A stretch of 64,000 bases of DNA from an uncultured Cytophagales bacterium (GCA_937911505.1 CALEMF010000016.1:1-64000); one strand, 5' to 3'; shown: positions 8,431 to 17,150, counted from the stretch's first letter. Numbers and translations are program-made. The notes: generated from the letters alone by a model not told the origin.

Positions 8431-9599
8431 TGAGTGCATTTCAATTTTCAACAAACACATTTGCAGGCGAATTTGATCCGACTGAGATTATTGCAGCACT
8501 CTTATTAAGTGCTGATACGTTGAATCGAAACCTTGTAAGTGTAGACACAGGCGTGAAAAATAAATTAACACGTCGTGAAGCCGATACCGACATCGAGCTT
8601 CAAGCATGGAACGAAGACTTTGTAGGGCAAGCGGGTAATCCAAGCGATGATGAGTACACGCTTGAACCTGTCAAGTACATGTATAACCAAAAGTGGAGTT
8701 TTGAGAGCCTGCGTACCACGTGGGAATCTGAGCAGATGGCGCCAGGCACATTCAACGACTACAAGGGTAGCCCTGAGATGTTCAACTGGTTGCTCAATCG
8801 CATCTCAGAAAAAATGGCAATAGCCCACGAAAAGCTAATCTGGACAGGAAAAGCAAACACCCCTGAGGCAACTTTCCCTGAAGCTTATCCCGGGCTGTTG
8901 AATCAAGTGATTTCCGCCAGCAACTCAGTTAAGCTACAGATCAACAACGGTCGCATAACAATCACGGACATTTCCCAAGCTGCCCAAGCAGTTGTTACGC
9001 ATGCGTCAGGTGAAAACGCTAACGTGAATATAGGCGATCAGGTAACTTTTGTAGGTGTTGTGGGAATGGTTGAAATCAATGGCCTAAGCGCTGAGGTAGT
9101 AGATAAGACAGCTACTACTACTGTAGTAGACTTGGACACATCAGCTTTCACGGCTTACGCCTCTGGTGGGCTCATTGAGTATATCAACAGCTCTAACTTT
9201 CTTTCTGTACTCAACAACCTTTGGGTTCGCACTCCTCGTGCAGTCAAGAAGCGTGACGACTTCAAAATATACGCTCCTGCGTACTTAGAAGATCAATTGG
9301 ATACTATCTATATCAATGCAGCTAGTCAAGTCGGTGCATCTGCTTTCATGCAAGATGTCATCAACAAGATTATGGGTAAGGTAGAGTGGATGGAGTATTT
9401 CCAACCTAACACGATGCTTAGTACTTACGTGAACAACTTGAGCTATGCAATTGACGGAGAGGGAGAAGATCAAAACCTTCAAATTCTTGATATGTACGCT
9501 ACGCTTGGAAACAAGAACTACCGCGTAATGACCGACATCAAGTCTACTACAGGTGTCAAGAAGCCTTACGAATGTGTAATGATTAGACCCGCCGCGTAA
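8430..9599 (+). CDS. Major capsid protein, 389 aa, with inserted beta domain
   Basis: Follows the protease/scaffold gene with a TAATG overlap, the normal place for a major capsid protein. The sequence alternates helix and strand as in HK97-fold capsids, with W/Y-rich segments at 85-125 and a conserved-looking C-terminus (YAIDGEGEDQNLQILDMY). Residues about 182-253 form an insertion with GDQVTFVGVVGMVEINGLS and a terminal TAYASGG, resembling the small beta domain often found in phage virion proteins; the same pattern recurs in the connector at 11922. It is probably a surface decoration. No protease site or membrane segment is evident. Confidence 0.85.
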   Translation: MSAFQFSTNTFAGEFDPTEIIAALLLSADTLNRNLVSVDTGVKNKLTRREADTDIELQAWNEDFVGQAGNPSDDEYTLEPVKYMYNQKWSFESLRTTWESEQMAPGTFNDYKGSPEMFNWLLNRISEKMAIAHEKLIWTGKANTPEATFPEAYPGLLNQVISASNSVKLQINNGRITITDISQAAQAVVTHASGENANVNIGDQVTFVGVVGMVEINGLSAEVVDKTATTTVVDLDTSAFTAYASGGLIEYINSSNFLSVLNNLWVRTPRAVKKRDDFKIYAPAYLEDQLDTIYINAASQVGASAFMQDVINKIMGKVEWMEYFQPNTMLSTYVNNLSYAIDGEGEDQNLQILDMYATLGNKNYRVMTDIKSTTGVKKPYECVMIRPAA

Positions 9600-10201
9600 T
9601 GAGTTGCATTAGAAGATTAACAGGAGACATCACTATACAGTGCGAAACCGCATTCGGTGGCACAGGTGATAAGATGGCGTTGTATAACTTCGACGAATGG
9701 AGAGCCAATACAACCAAGACGCTTGATAGCAACTTCGATGAGGGTATGGTATACTCTAGTGTTGTCAATGGCGAGAACATTAAGGCGCATTTGATTGAAG
9801 GAAAGAACGATAGTATTGGTGCAACAGAAGAAACCACACAAGGTATCTTCCAAATCGCCACACATACTATTGTATTCCTAGGAGCCAACTTTGGCGCTGT
9901 AGCGCTTGGTCGCATACAACAGATGCTCAGAGGTAAGTTTGTGGCTGTCTACGAGTCCAACCAGCGTTTTTACGTTGCTGGCGAAGATAGCGGACTAGAA
10001 GCAACGGTAAGTAGAGATACGAATGCAGAAAACGCAGGCGCCTACACTGTTACCCTAACCTCTGCTAAAGAAGGTAAACTGCAAAAACAACTTGCTATTT
10101 ATGTAGACAATGCTGGTGAGCTAGAATACGATCCTGCACAAACAAGAGCGTTGTTTGAATCGCTCCTAGTTGCAGGACAAGCCGTAGCACCAACCACGTA
10201 A
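9599..10201 (+). CDS. Probable tail tube (major tail) protein, 200 aa
   Basis: Starts on the TAATG junction with the capsid gene. The beta-rich sequence ends in a Y-x-V-x-L-x-x-x-K-E block (GAYTVTLTSAKEGKLQKQ, about 149-166) following an AGEDSGLEA turn, a layout seen in tail tube proteins of Bacteroidota phages. It contains no signal peptide. An unusual feature is its place between the capsid and portal genes rather than before the tape measure. Alternative: a minor head protein. Confidence 0.55.
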   Translation: MSCIRRLTGDITIQCETAFGGTGDKMALYNFDEWRANTTKTLDSNFDEGMVYSSVVNGENIKAHLIEGKNDSIGATEETTQGIFQIATHTIVFLGANFGAVALGRIQQMLRGKFVAVYESNQRFYVAGEDSGLEATVSRDTNAENAGAYTVTLTSAKEGKLQKQLAIYVDNAGELEYDPAQTRALFESLLVAGQAVAPTT

Positions 10202-10213
10202 CCCAAAATTGAA

Positions 10214-10594
10214 ATGAGTAAAGAACTTAAAGGACTAGAAAACAGGCTAAAGCAACTTGAAAACGAGTTGAAGCAAGCCCCCAAGGACAAGAAAGAGGCT
10301 AAGGAAAAGGAGATCGAGCAAGTGAAAGCGCAGATCGAATCTATTAAAAAGGCTGATGAAACCCAAGAGCCAGAAGCAGACAATGAGCCTCAAGAAAACA
10401 AGAAGGAGGCGAAGGAAAAGGAGTTAAAAGGCTTGAAAAAGTACGAATGGACGAAGCAGTATAAAGCACATCGCAATGTGGTGTATGGAAGTATGGTCTA
10501 TAATGATGATAACCTTACTGATGCGATTGTAGAGAAGATGATTAAGGTAGCGCCTCAATTCAAGCACGCCTTCAAACTCAAAGGCAAGAAGTAG
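10214..10594 (+). CDS. Charged coiled-coil phage protein, 126 aa
   Basis: Residues 1-75 are almost entirely Lys/Glu coiled coil with a repeated KEAKEKE motif at about 27-33 and 63-70; residues 76-126 form a small domain ending in NLTDAIVEKMIKVAPQFKHA, a tail often seen on small structural accessory proteins of Bacteroidota phages. It sits 12 bases after the tail-tube-like gene and 27 before the portal. Probable minor structural or assembly protein; I cannot say which. Confidence 0.5.
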   Translation: MSKELKGLENRLKQLENELKQAPKDKKEAKEKEIEQVKAQIESIKKADETQEPEADNEPQENKKEAKEKELKGLKKYEWTKQYKAHRNVVYGSMVYNDDNLTDAIVEKMIKVAPQFKHAFKLKGKK

Positions 10595-10621
10595 TAACTC
10601 TAATATTGTAGTAATCGCTAT

Positions 10622-11944
10622 ATGAGTAGACAAAAGGGCAATAGAAACAGGCGTAGCAACGCATTTAAGACGCTTTCTTACCACGTTGAAAGCAAGATCA
10701 GTAAGTTTCTTGCGTACACGAAGGGAGAAAAGCGAGCGTCTGAGATGCACTATGTCCCTTATGGCGATAGCAATACCTTCCCTCAAAACTTAGTTGATCT
10801 AATTAACTCTTCACCTACCTTGCAGCAAGGTGTAGAGCTTACGAGCAAGTTCTTGTATGGTGACGGCATCGACGCAAGCAAGGCATTTCTTGAATACAAA
10901 ATCAACGATAGTCAAACGATTGAAGACCTGTTGGAGGACATTACTAATGAAGTGCCTGCCTTCAGCTCCTTCGTCGTTCACGTACAAGTAAATGGTGCAT
11001 TTGAAATTGTAGGTATTAAGTGTATGCCTTTCGAGCAGATTAGGAAGGGTAGCGAAGATGACCAAGGTAATGTAGACAAATACTATCTAATAAGGAGGTA
11101 CGAGGAAAGGGATTACGCCCCGAAAGACTTCAAAGACAAGTCTATAGTGAAAGAGTACTATGCCTATCACAGAGATGTCAAGCAGTTTCACAAGGAGTTA
11201 GCAGAAGTGGGTACAATTTCAAACCATCCTGGCTACATTGCCTATGTGTACAAATCTAAGGCTAGTGGTCGCTTCTATCCTAAGCCTCAGTGGTTTTCTG
11301 CTATGGAAGATGCAATTGCCGAGGCAGAGGTTAAGCACCGCAAGCGCAATGACATTACAGGTGGCTTCACGGGTAAGCTACACATCACCCATTTCAGCAC
11401 GGCTCCGCTTACCGACAAGGAGAAAGGCAAGATAATCGAAGAGACACAAGAATTTATGGGCGAAGAAGGTTCACAAACAATGATAACTTTCGCTCGCAAC
11501 AAGGAAAGTGCGCCATTGGTACAGCCGATTTCTCATCCAGAATTGAGTAAGCTATATGAATACGCAGAGCGTAGCGCATCTGAAACGATTATGAAGATAT
11601 TTCAGATACCGCAGGTGCTGTATGGTATACCCACGGCTGGAAAGTTAGGCTCTACACAAGAAATTGAGGAGGCAATCGCTTTCACGCAGCGCATGGTTAT
11701 CAACCGTCCACAACAGATGATAGAAAGGGTGCTAACTGAACTGGTAAGTCATATGAAATTGCCTGAAGAAATAAAAAGGCCCGACAAAATCAAGATTAAA
11801 AACCTAAGTCTAAAAGGATTTGTAGAGGAGCCTACACCACAAATCGGAGAAGAAGTTGAATTTGAGGAGCTAGAAGAAGGCGAAAAGCAAGAAATTCCAT
11901 CAGAAAACAAAATGATTCCTCATGCTGCAACCTCTCTTAATTAA
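10622..11944 (+). CDS. Phage portal protein, 440 aa
   Basis: The sequence shows the portal pattern of Bacteroidota phages: a VPYGDSNTFPQNLVDLI block at 42-60, a helical core, an ERSASETIMKIFQIPQVLYG segment at about 319-338, then GSTQEIEEA and a long NRPQQMIERVL helix near 365-375 corresponding to the portal stem/wing region. The Glu-rich C-terminus is typically disordered. It overlaps the connector gene by 23 bases. The portal comes after protease and capsid, opposite to the usual order, and no terminase is next to it in this window. Confidence 0.82.
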   Translation: MSRQKGNRNRRSNAFKTLSYHVESKISKFLAYTKGEKRASEMHYVPYGDSNTFPQNLVDLINSSPTLQQGVELTSKFLYGDGIDASKAFLEYKINDSQTIEDLLEDITNEVPAFSSFVVHVQVNGAFEIVGIKCMPFEQIRKGSEDDQGNVDKYYLIRRYEERDYAPKDFKDKSIVKEYYAYHRDVKQFHKELAEVGTISNHPGYIAYVYKSKASGRFYPKPQWFSAMEDAIAEAEVKHRKRNDITGGFTGKLHITHFSTAPLTDKEKGKIIEETQEFMGEEGSQTMITFARNKESAPLVQPISHPELSKLYEYAERSASETIMKIFQIPQVLYGIPTAGKLGSTQEIEEAIAFTQRMVINRPQQMIERVLTELVSHMKLPEEIKRPDKIKIKNLSLKGFVEEPTPQIGEEVEFEELEEGEKQEIPSENKMIPHAATSLN

Positions 11945-12695
11945 TCGTAGCGATTTCGATAACTACTTGCGTATTTCTAGCAATACTAAGCTAGAAAAGC
12001 TCAATGTATACATCTTTCAGTCGCAAGATATTGAGTTGAGAGCCGTTCTAGGCGATGAAGAGTATGAAGAAATGATGAAACTCTTCTCGCTTTCTTATGA
12101 AATTGAGGCGATCACGGTTGAAGCGACTACTCAGATTGAGACCAAGCAGCCACACGGCTACAACGTAGGTGATTTTGTAGAGCTTTCAGGTCTTACAGGC
12201 ACAGTTGAGACGCTCAATAACAAGAGATACCGCATCGCAGACATTATAGATACAACTAATTTCACGATTGATGAGGAAACAACTAGCTTGGTGTATGCAG
12301 AAAGTGGATTAGTGTACAGAGGACTAGAGGCAAGGTACGAAGAGCTATGTAGTAAGCCGTTTTTTCGTGCCTTTCTAGTCTTTGCTTCGTATGTCCGCTA
12401 CCTCGGCTCCAATGCCTTGCACGACACGAATTCAGGTACAGTAGAAAAGATACTAGAGCAGTCGCAACGACCTAGTAATATGAAGATGGGCGCTTATATC
12501 AACGCCAATGAGCAGAACCGAGACGAGTATAAGGAAAGGCTCGTGCATTACTTAATCGAGAACAAGCAGACTTACAAGTTTTTCGCTGATTCAATCCAAG
12601 AAAACGATCTTGATCATCAGCCTCGCATCATTGCGGTGCGTCCTAAGCCAGAATACCGACGCCAGTTTGATTTCAACATAAGCAGAAGAAGATGA
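11922..12695 (+). CDS. Head-tail connector-like protein with inserted beta domain, 257 aa
   Basis: The flanks (1-60 and 136-257) read as an all-helical connector: a LDDEEYEEMM-like first part, then PFFRAFLVFASYVRYLGSN and a C-terminal basic tail, as in the DUF6712-type proteins that follow portals in Bacteroidota phages. Residues 62-135 are a beta insertion with HGYNVGDFVELSGLTGTVE and a final YAESGLVY, matching the insertion in the capsid protein. Overlaps the portal gene by 23 bases and the next gene by ATGA, so the three are tightly coupled. Confidence 0.65.
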   Translation: MLQPLLINRSDFDNYLRISSNTKLEKLNVYIFQSQDIELRAVLGDEEYEEMMKLFSLSYEIEAITVEATTQIETKQPHGYNVGDFVELSGLTGTVETLNNKRYRIADIIDTTNFTIDEETTSLVYAESGLVYRGLEARYEELCSKPFFRAFLVFASYVRYLGSNALHDTNSGTVEKILEQSQRPSNMKMGAYINANEQNRDEYKERLVHYLIENKQTYKFFADSIQENDLDHQPRIIAVRPKPEYRRQFDFNISRRR

Positions 12696-13894
12696 GTTAC
12701 TTTAGACTTGTACAAGATTTTATAGATGCCGTTGTTGAGACGATTAAGGACAATGGTGGCACAGACACGAATAGGACGCAGGGAGCAAAGCATAGAGAGC
12801 TGCTTACTAATTTCGGCAATAGCTTACTTTTCCGAAGCGGCAACACGCAAATTGAGAACAACGCAAGCTACGGAGTAGACGCTAACTCAATCTTGCAGTT
12901 TGTAGAGGGCGGTGTAAGAAACTACGTAAGGCAAGCAGAAAACGGTGTTAATTACGATCAGGCTACAACAGAAACAGTAAGCGATGGCTATAGGGTTAGC
13001 ATAGAAAAAGGGCAAGAGGGAAACATTCAGGCCACTTCTCTAAGAATGATAGATGACCTGTTTCGAGTTTGGATGTCATTCGGATCAGCTAGCGAAGAAG
13101 ATATAGAGCTTTTCCGTGCAAGCAGAAAAGGTGTATACAATCGTATTGTAACAGAATACATTGAGGTAACACAAGAAGACGAAGCAGTATTAATTGACCT
13201 TCTAGACACGAGCAAAAAGGTTGTCTATATCAACCTTAATGATGATAGTGCCTCTATTGCTTCATTTGAATTTACTAATGCTACAGAAAACGCAGAGGTG
13301 CTAGTGCATTTCAACATTACAGGCACCACGCCGAACGGCACTACCTGTGTGCTTTCTCAGTTCGCTACTTTTGTGGCGGGTGGTAGTAGGTACGATGATG
13401 ACACAGGCACGCTTACACTTGGAAATAACGGTACATTAGAGAGCCTTATTCTGCGCTACGCAAGAGTAGACGAAGACAATCAAGGCGACCCTACGTTTGC
13501 TTGGATAGCAGACTATAGAATAGAAAGTGAATCCACGGGAGGTGGCGGCGTAGAAGTAGAAGAAGAGCAATTCGTTGAAATCGACAACGCCACGCAAGCA
13601 GGTACAACCACGTTTGATTGCGCCAATGCCAACAAGCGCACTTTCGAGCATGCCGTATTCACAGCCAGTAGAACATTCGAGTTCACGAACGTGAAGCCGC
13701 TTTCTGAGATTACAATATATATTGCCACAAGCACAGGTGGAACTGTAATCACAATGCCCAACTCGATTGTATTCAACACGCCCGAATGGGACGCACAAAA
13801 CCGCACGCTTACACTCGAACAGGATAGCGTGTACATTATTGTGTTCAAGCGTATTAGAGATACTTTCTTTGCCACCTTAAAATTCTACTTCTAA
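12692..13894 (+). CDS. Probable tail fibre or head fibre protein, 400 aa
   Basis: N-terminal ~165 residues are helical; from about 170 the protein is beta-rich with Thr/Asn-rich strands. A poly-Gly linker (STGGGGVEVEEEQ, about 285-297) separates a C-terminal domain of about 100 residues that resembles the repeated small beta modules of Bacteroidota phage fibre and appendage proteins (EITIYIATSTGGTVITMP). No signal peptide or enzyme motif. It lies between the connector and a lectin-like protein. Appendage role is inferred. Confidence 0.55.
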   Translation: MSYFRLVQDFIDAVVETIKDNGGTDTNRTQGAKHRELLTNFGNSLLFRSGNTQIENNASYGVDANSILQFVEGGVRNYVRQAENGVNYDQATTETVSDGYRVSIEKGQEGNIQATSLRMIDDLFRVWMSFGSASEEDIELFRASRKGVYNRIVTEYIEVTQEDEAVLIDLLDTSKKVVYINLNDDSASIASFEFTNATENAEVLVHFNITGTTPNGTTCVLSQFATFVAGGSRYDDDTGTLTLGNNGTLESLILRYARVDEDNQGDPTFAWIADYRIESESTGGGGVEVEEEQFVEIDNATQAGTTTFDCANANKRTFEHAVFTASRTFEFTNVKPLSEITIYIATSTGGTVITMPNSIVFNTPEWDAQNRTLTLEQDSVYIIVFKRIRDTFFATLKFYF

Positions 13895-13907
13895 TCAATA
13901 GACTGAT

Positions 13908-14705
13908 ATGTGGTATGGACAAATGATAGATCAGGGCATATTCACCGAGCTAGAATCATTCTTAGAGCGCGGCAAGCGACTAGGTGCGCCTGATCTCTCG
14001 CAAGCAGAAATTGATGCGCTAGATACCCTCGTACAAGCAAAGAAAGCGAACGGGACATGGGAGAAAGCAGCGGCAATATACCCTTTTGTGGGCAGCACAT
14101 CAGCTTGGCATAGTCTGAACTTGAAGAATGCTTTCAAGTTCCAGCTAGTCTTCAATGGATCGCCTGGTCACTCGGCAAGCGGTGTGCAGTTCACGGGTAC
14201 ACAATGGGCAGATACTGGGATAATTCCTGCAAACGACCTTATTGGAAACGACGTGTCTATTTGGTCTTACTTGCTAGAAAACGATAACACACTAGGTAGT
14301 GCGACCCTAGGTAGTGCAGACCTATCTAACGTAAGATCGCTCTACTTCATCGCGCGCAATAATGATGATACTTTTCGGACAAGATGCAGTAGCAATATTA
14401 CGAATTTGTATTCGCCGATGCTGGACGCAAGAGGCTATAGCGGCGCTAGTAGGCTCGCAGGATCGGGACAAGAATACAAGGTGGTCAAAAACGGTGTAAT
14501 ACTCGAGATAGTAAGCGAGGCAGCCTCGGGGCTTAATAGCTTCGAGGCAATACTAGGCGGCTTCAATATAGGAGGAGATAAGAGGAATTTCTTGGTCAAT
14601 ACAATGGCTTTCGCCGAGTTCGCAGCAGGCTACACAGATGCCCAGATTGCAGCAGAATATACGGCCGTTCAAGCATTTCAAACTGCGTTAGGGAGGGAGG
14701 TATAA
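13908..14705 (+). CDS. Lectin-like tail/receptor-binding protein, 265 aa
   Basis: Residues about 1-50 are a helical collar; from about 55 the sequence (IYPFVGSTSAWHSLNLKNAF, then HSASGVQFTGTQWADTG) follows the concanavalin/laminin-G-like pattern common in Bacteroidota phage adhesins and ends with the typical AGYTDAQIAAEYTAVQAFQ helix. This suggests carbohydrate or receptor binding. It lies immediately before the lysis genes, where receptor-binding proteins are often found. Ligand unknown. Confidence 0.6.
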   Translation: MWYGQMIDQGIFTELESFLERGKRLGAPDLSQAEIDALDTLVQAKKANGTWEKAAAIYPFVGSTSAWHSLNLKNAFKFQLVFNGSPGHSASGVQFTGTQWADTGIIPANDLIGNDVSIWSYLLENDNTLGSATLGSADLSNVRSLYFIARNNDDTFRTRCSSNITNLYSPMLDARGYSGASRLAGSGQEYKVVKNGVILEIVSEAASGLNSFEAILGGFNIGGDKRNFLVNTMAFAEFAAGYTDAQIAAEYTAVQAFQTALGREV

Positions 14706-14732
14706 TAGATCGTATAGATGCAATAGATAGAT

Positions 14733-14951
14733 ATGGAAAGAGACTATATAATATTGACAGAGGAGCTTATCAAAAAGGCGGGCTACAAGAACGGTCGAAA
14801 CGTCTTCTCGCCTATTCAAGATGCAAAAGGCAGGTGGGTCATAGACCTCAACGCTATCAAAGAGTTTCCGATGCTCTTCAAGAACATAGGCCTTCATAAG
14901 GTAGAGACGCTTAGGCACCCAGAAGATTTCCCTATAAACGAGGATATATAA
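14733..14951 (+). CDS. Small phage protein, 72 aa, unknown function
   Basis: A 72-residue acidic protein with a central strand-turn-strand (GRWVIDLNAI). It sits 27 bases after the lectin-like gene and 22 before the endolysin. No signal peptide, membrane segment or metal-binding motif. It could be a fibre accessory protein or an endolysin-associated factor. Unrecognised. Confidence 0.5.
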   Translation: MERDYIILTEELIKKAGYKNGRNVFSPIQDAKGRWVIDLNAIKEFPMLFKNIGLHKVETLRHPEDFPINEDI

Positions 14952-14973
14952 AGAATATATAAGAAAAAACGCT

Positions 14974-15741
14974 ATGAAAAATTGGAGTACAGCACAGAAA
15001 AATATTGCAAGCAACCTGCTTGAAACTCTTGGATATAGAGAGGTAAGAGAATTTCAAGCAGATGAAGGGTTAATTACAGACGGTATTATAGGCGAGATAC
15101 AAACCTATCCTGCGCTATACAAAGCGTTCCTGAAGCCTGTAGAGCTCAGATTTTCTGATTTTGTTCCAAGTCGTCACGTCAAATATCAGATTGTGCTGCA
15201 TCACTCCGCAGGCTGGGACAATGCGCGTGGGATGTTTGGGATGTGGCAGAACGATAATAGAGGAAGGGTAGCCACCGCAATTGGTATTAACGACGATGGA
15301 AAGGTATACAGAGGCTACAATGAAGAATACTGGGCGTATCATATTGGTGTGAATGTGCAGCATCTTGAGCAACGTAGCGTAGGCGTAGAGCTGTGCAATT
15401 GGGGTGCACTTACAGAAAAAAATGGTAGGGTGTATAGCTGGGCAGATGTAGAGCTGCCCAAGGAAAAGGTTGAAGAGGTCAACTTCCGAGGCATTAAGTA
15501 TTACGAAAAGTACACAGATGCCGAAATAGAATCGCTGAAGTATTGGATACTGCTGAACGCTATGCGATTCAACATACCAGTTGCCTATAATCACGATGAC
15601 CTCTGGGAAGTGTCTAGAAAGGCCTTAGATGGCGAGGAGGGACTATACACACACTGCTCATTTCGACAGGATAAAACGGATGTATCGCCCCAAAAAGCGT
15701 TGATAGCAATGCTTAAAACCTTAGAAGACTATACAAAATAG
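14974..15741 (+). CDS. Endolysin: N-acetylmuramoyl-L-alanine amidase (Amidase_2), 255 aa
   Basis: Cleaves the bond between muramic acid and the stem peptide of peptidoglycan. Residues about 20-50 look like a short peptidoglycan-binding motif (FQADEGLITDGIIG). The catalytic domain starts near 70: IVLHHSAG gives zinc ligand His76 or His77, WAYHIG gives His123, GVELCNWG carries Glu139, and YTHCSFRQDKTD gives His227 with Lys/Asp at 234/236. There is no signal peptide, so export would need a holin; several small membrane proteins follow. It starts the lysis block. Confidence 0.9.
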   Translation: MKNWSTAQKNIASNLLETLGYREVREFQADEGLITDGIIGEIQTYPALYKAFLKPVELRFSDFVPSRHVKYQIVLHHSAGWDNARGMFGMWQNDNRGRVATAIGINDDGKVYRGYNEEYWAYHIGVNVQHLEQRSVGVELCNWGALTEKNGRVYSWADVELPKEKVEEVNFRGIKYYEKYTDAEIESLKYWILLNAMRFNIPVAYNHDDLWEVSRKALDGEEGLYTHCSFRQDKTDVSPQKALIAMLKTLEDYTK

Positions 15742-15759
15742 GACTTAACAACAAAGGAG

Positions 15760-16590
15760 GTGTGGCATGAAATATGGTATGAGCAAGCCCTTTGGCTGAT
15801 AGGCGAAATTGCAGAGGTATACGCTAGGTATGACTGGTTCATCTCTGGTGGTAGTGTAGTGCTAAGTGTGCTGCTCTACTTTCGCAACAAGCGAAAAGAC
15901 AGGCGCATAGAGCTGCTTAGAAGAAAGCAACTAGAATCGCTGAAGGTACAGAAGGAAATAGAAGAAATACGGCTAGAGATGCTGGCCAAGACGATCTTTG
16001 AAAACATCAACCTTATTAATCGCATCAACCAGAAGGTAAGCTGGATTGCGCGCAATACCAATACGCAACGCTTTCTTATCTTCTTTGCGATTAATGGAAA
16101 ACAGCCTTTCAGAAGGATTTCTTGTGTATGGCAGCACAAACAAAAGGGCGTGTATATGCCTACACAGGATTATACATCTGCCTACGCAAACAAGGAATCA
16201 AGCACTGAGTATAGAAAGATGCTAGAAACCGTCGAAGAGCTGGGCTATCAATACTTCGTAGTTGATCAAATGCAAGAAGGCAAACTTAAGAAATTCTATA
16301 GCAGCGAAGGAGTACAATATAGCTTAGTGCTTTCTATAAGTCGCTACAAGCTAGACGAAGAAAACGACGCGTTTGTGTACGTGACAGCAGATAGTTTCGA
16401 GGCGCCCTTCACACAGCAAGACGTGAGCTTTGTGAGTCGCGGCGCAGAGCAGATAAGGTTAGAAATTAGTGCGCTAATTGGGCGCAGACTCGCAGCAGGC
16501 GAGTCGATACAGAAAATATACTTCGGCGAAGATCGCATTTATAACGCAGATTCCGATGGATCATTGGGGGATGATCCATATAGGCCGTAA
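15760..16590 (+). CDS. Membrane-anchored GAF-like domain protein of the lysis block, 276 aa
   Basis: One membrane helix at about 26-42 (SGGSVVLSVLLYF), then basic coiled coil to about 85, then a GAF-like alpha/beta domain to about 255. Similar anchored domains occur next to lysis genes in Bacteroidota phages, function unknown. The start is unusual: the only in-frame start is GTG 15760, which overlaps a strong AAAGGAGG. The same ribosome site is ideally spaced for ATG 15767, but that frame stops after ten codons. So either GTG is used or one base has shifted near the start. Confidence 0.6.
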   Translation: MWHEIWYEQALWLIGEIAEVYARYDWFISGGSVVLSVLLYFRNKRKDRRIELLRRKQLESLKVQKEIEEIRLEMLAKTIFENINLINRINQKVSWIARNTNTQRFLIFFAINGKQPFRRISCVWQHKQKGVYMPTQDYTSAYANKESSTEYRKMLETVEELGYQYFVVDQMQEGKLKKFYSSEGVQYSLVLSISRYKLDEENDAFVYVTADSFEAPFTQQDVSFVSRGAEQIRLEISALIGRRLAAGESIQKIYFGEDRIYNADSDGSLGDDPYRP

Positions 16591-16643
16591 GGTAGGCTTT
16601 TGTCTTAGTTAGAAAAAAATAAACACCTGTAGCTTGCTGTAGT

Positions 16644-16671
16644 GCAGTTACGCTAACGCAGTTACGCTAAC
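16644..16671 (+). repeat. Tandem 14-bp repeat
   Basis: GCAGTTACGCTAAC occurs twice head to tail at 16644-16657 and 16658-16671, in the gap between two lysis-block genes. It contains no palindrome. Probably a local duplication; a protein-binding role cannot be excluded. Confidence 0.7.
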
Positions 16672-16680
16672 TAAGAATAG

Positions 16681-16890
16681 ATGATAACAGAAAAAGAAGT
16701 CAAGCAGTACAGAGATGAAATGCAACTGCTTCAGAGAAAATTAAAGGTAATGCATCTACATCTAATTGATGTAGAAGGTAAAAAGAAAAGAAAAAAGCGA
16801 AAGCAGAAGAATAGTCTCATACTCGGTGTAATATTCGCGATTATGGGCTTTCTCTGGAAAGTAGCGATTTTCATTATTACAAGGAAGTAA
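16681..16890 (+). CDS. Small coiled-coil membrane protein, 69 aa (holin or spanin candidate)
   Basis: Residues 1-33 are a coiled coil, 34-45 strongly basic (KKKRKKRKQK), and 46-66 a hydrophobic helix (LILGVIFAIMGFLWKVAIFI) ending in TRK. The basic stretch before the helix suggests the N-terminus stays in the cytoplasm. Small single-helix proteins beside an endolysin are candidates for holins or their regulators. No direct family match is evident. Confidence 0.5.
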   Translation: MITEKEVKQYRDEMQLLQRKLKVMHLHLIDVEGKKKRKKRKQKNSLILGVIFAIMGFLWKVAIFIITRK

Positions 16891-16931
16891 ATTTCAAAAT
16901 CTAAACAGTAATCACTAAAACAGTAAAAATT

Positions 16932-17150
16932 ATGTGGAAAAGTTTCAAGCAAGGATGGAATAGAGTATTGAGTGGTTTGCAGTTTCGAGAAGACCCGCCG
17001 CTATCTTGTTTCCCTGGCGGATTCAATTGGCCTGGTTGTCTAAGGAGCGCGACACGTCAAGACGCGCTTAAAATACTAGAATTGCTAGAACCAGAAGAAA
17101 GGAAAAAAGCAATGGATCAACTAGCAAAAGGCGAAGATTTGGAAAGTTAA
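16932..17150 (+). CDS. Small phage protein, 72 aa, unknown function
   Basis: Short protein with an N-terminal amphipathic helix (MWKSFKQGWNRVLSGL), a Pro/Cys-rich centre with two cysteines and a C-terminal helix (ALKILELLEPEERKKAMDQL). Not a membrane protein by appearance. It lies between two lysis-block membrane proteins. Unrecognised. Confidence 0.45.
   Translation: MWKSFKQGWNRVLSGLQFREDPPLSCFPGGFNWPGCLRSATRQDALKILELLEPEERKKAMDQLAKGEDLES

Noticed and set aside
7941-8444. Antisense open frame over the protease/scaffold gene
   Set aside because: Alanine/Ser-rich low-complexity mirror of the scaffold repeats; the plus-strand gene is certain.
15115-15594. Antisense open frame over the endolysin
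   Set aside because: The endolysin's zinc ligands are intact, and the antisense product has no signature.
16644-16671. Possible CRISPR or iteron
   Set aside because: Only two copies of a 14-bp unit with no spacers; no cas genes in the window.
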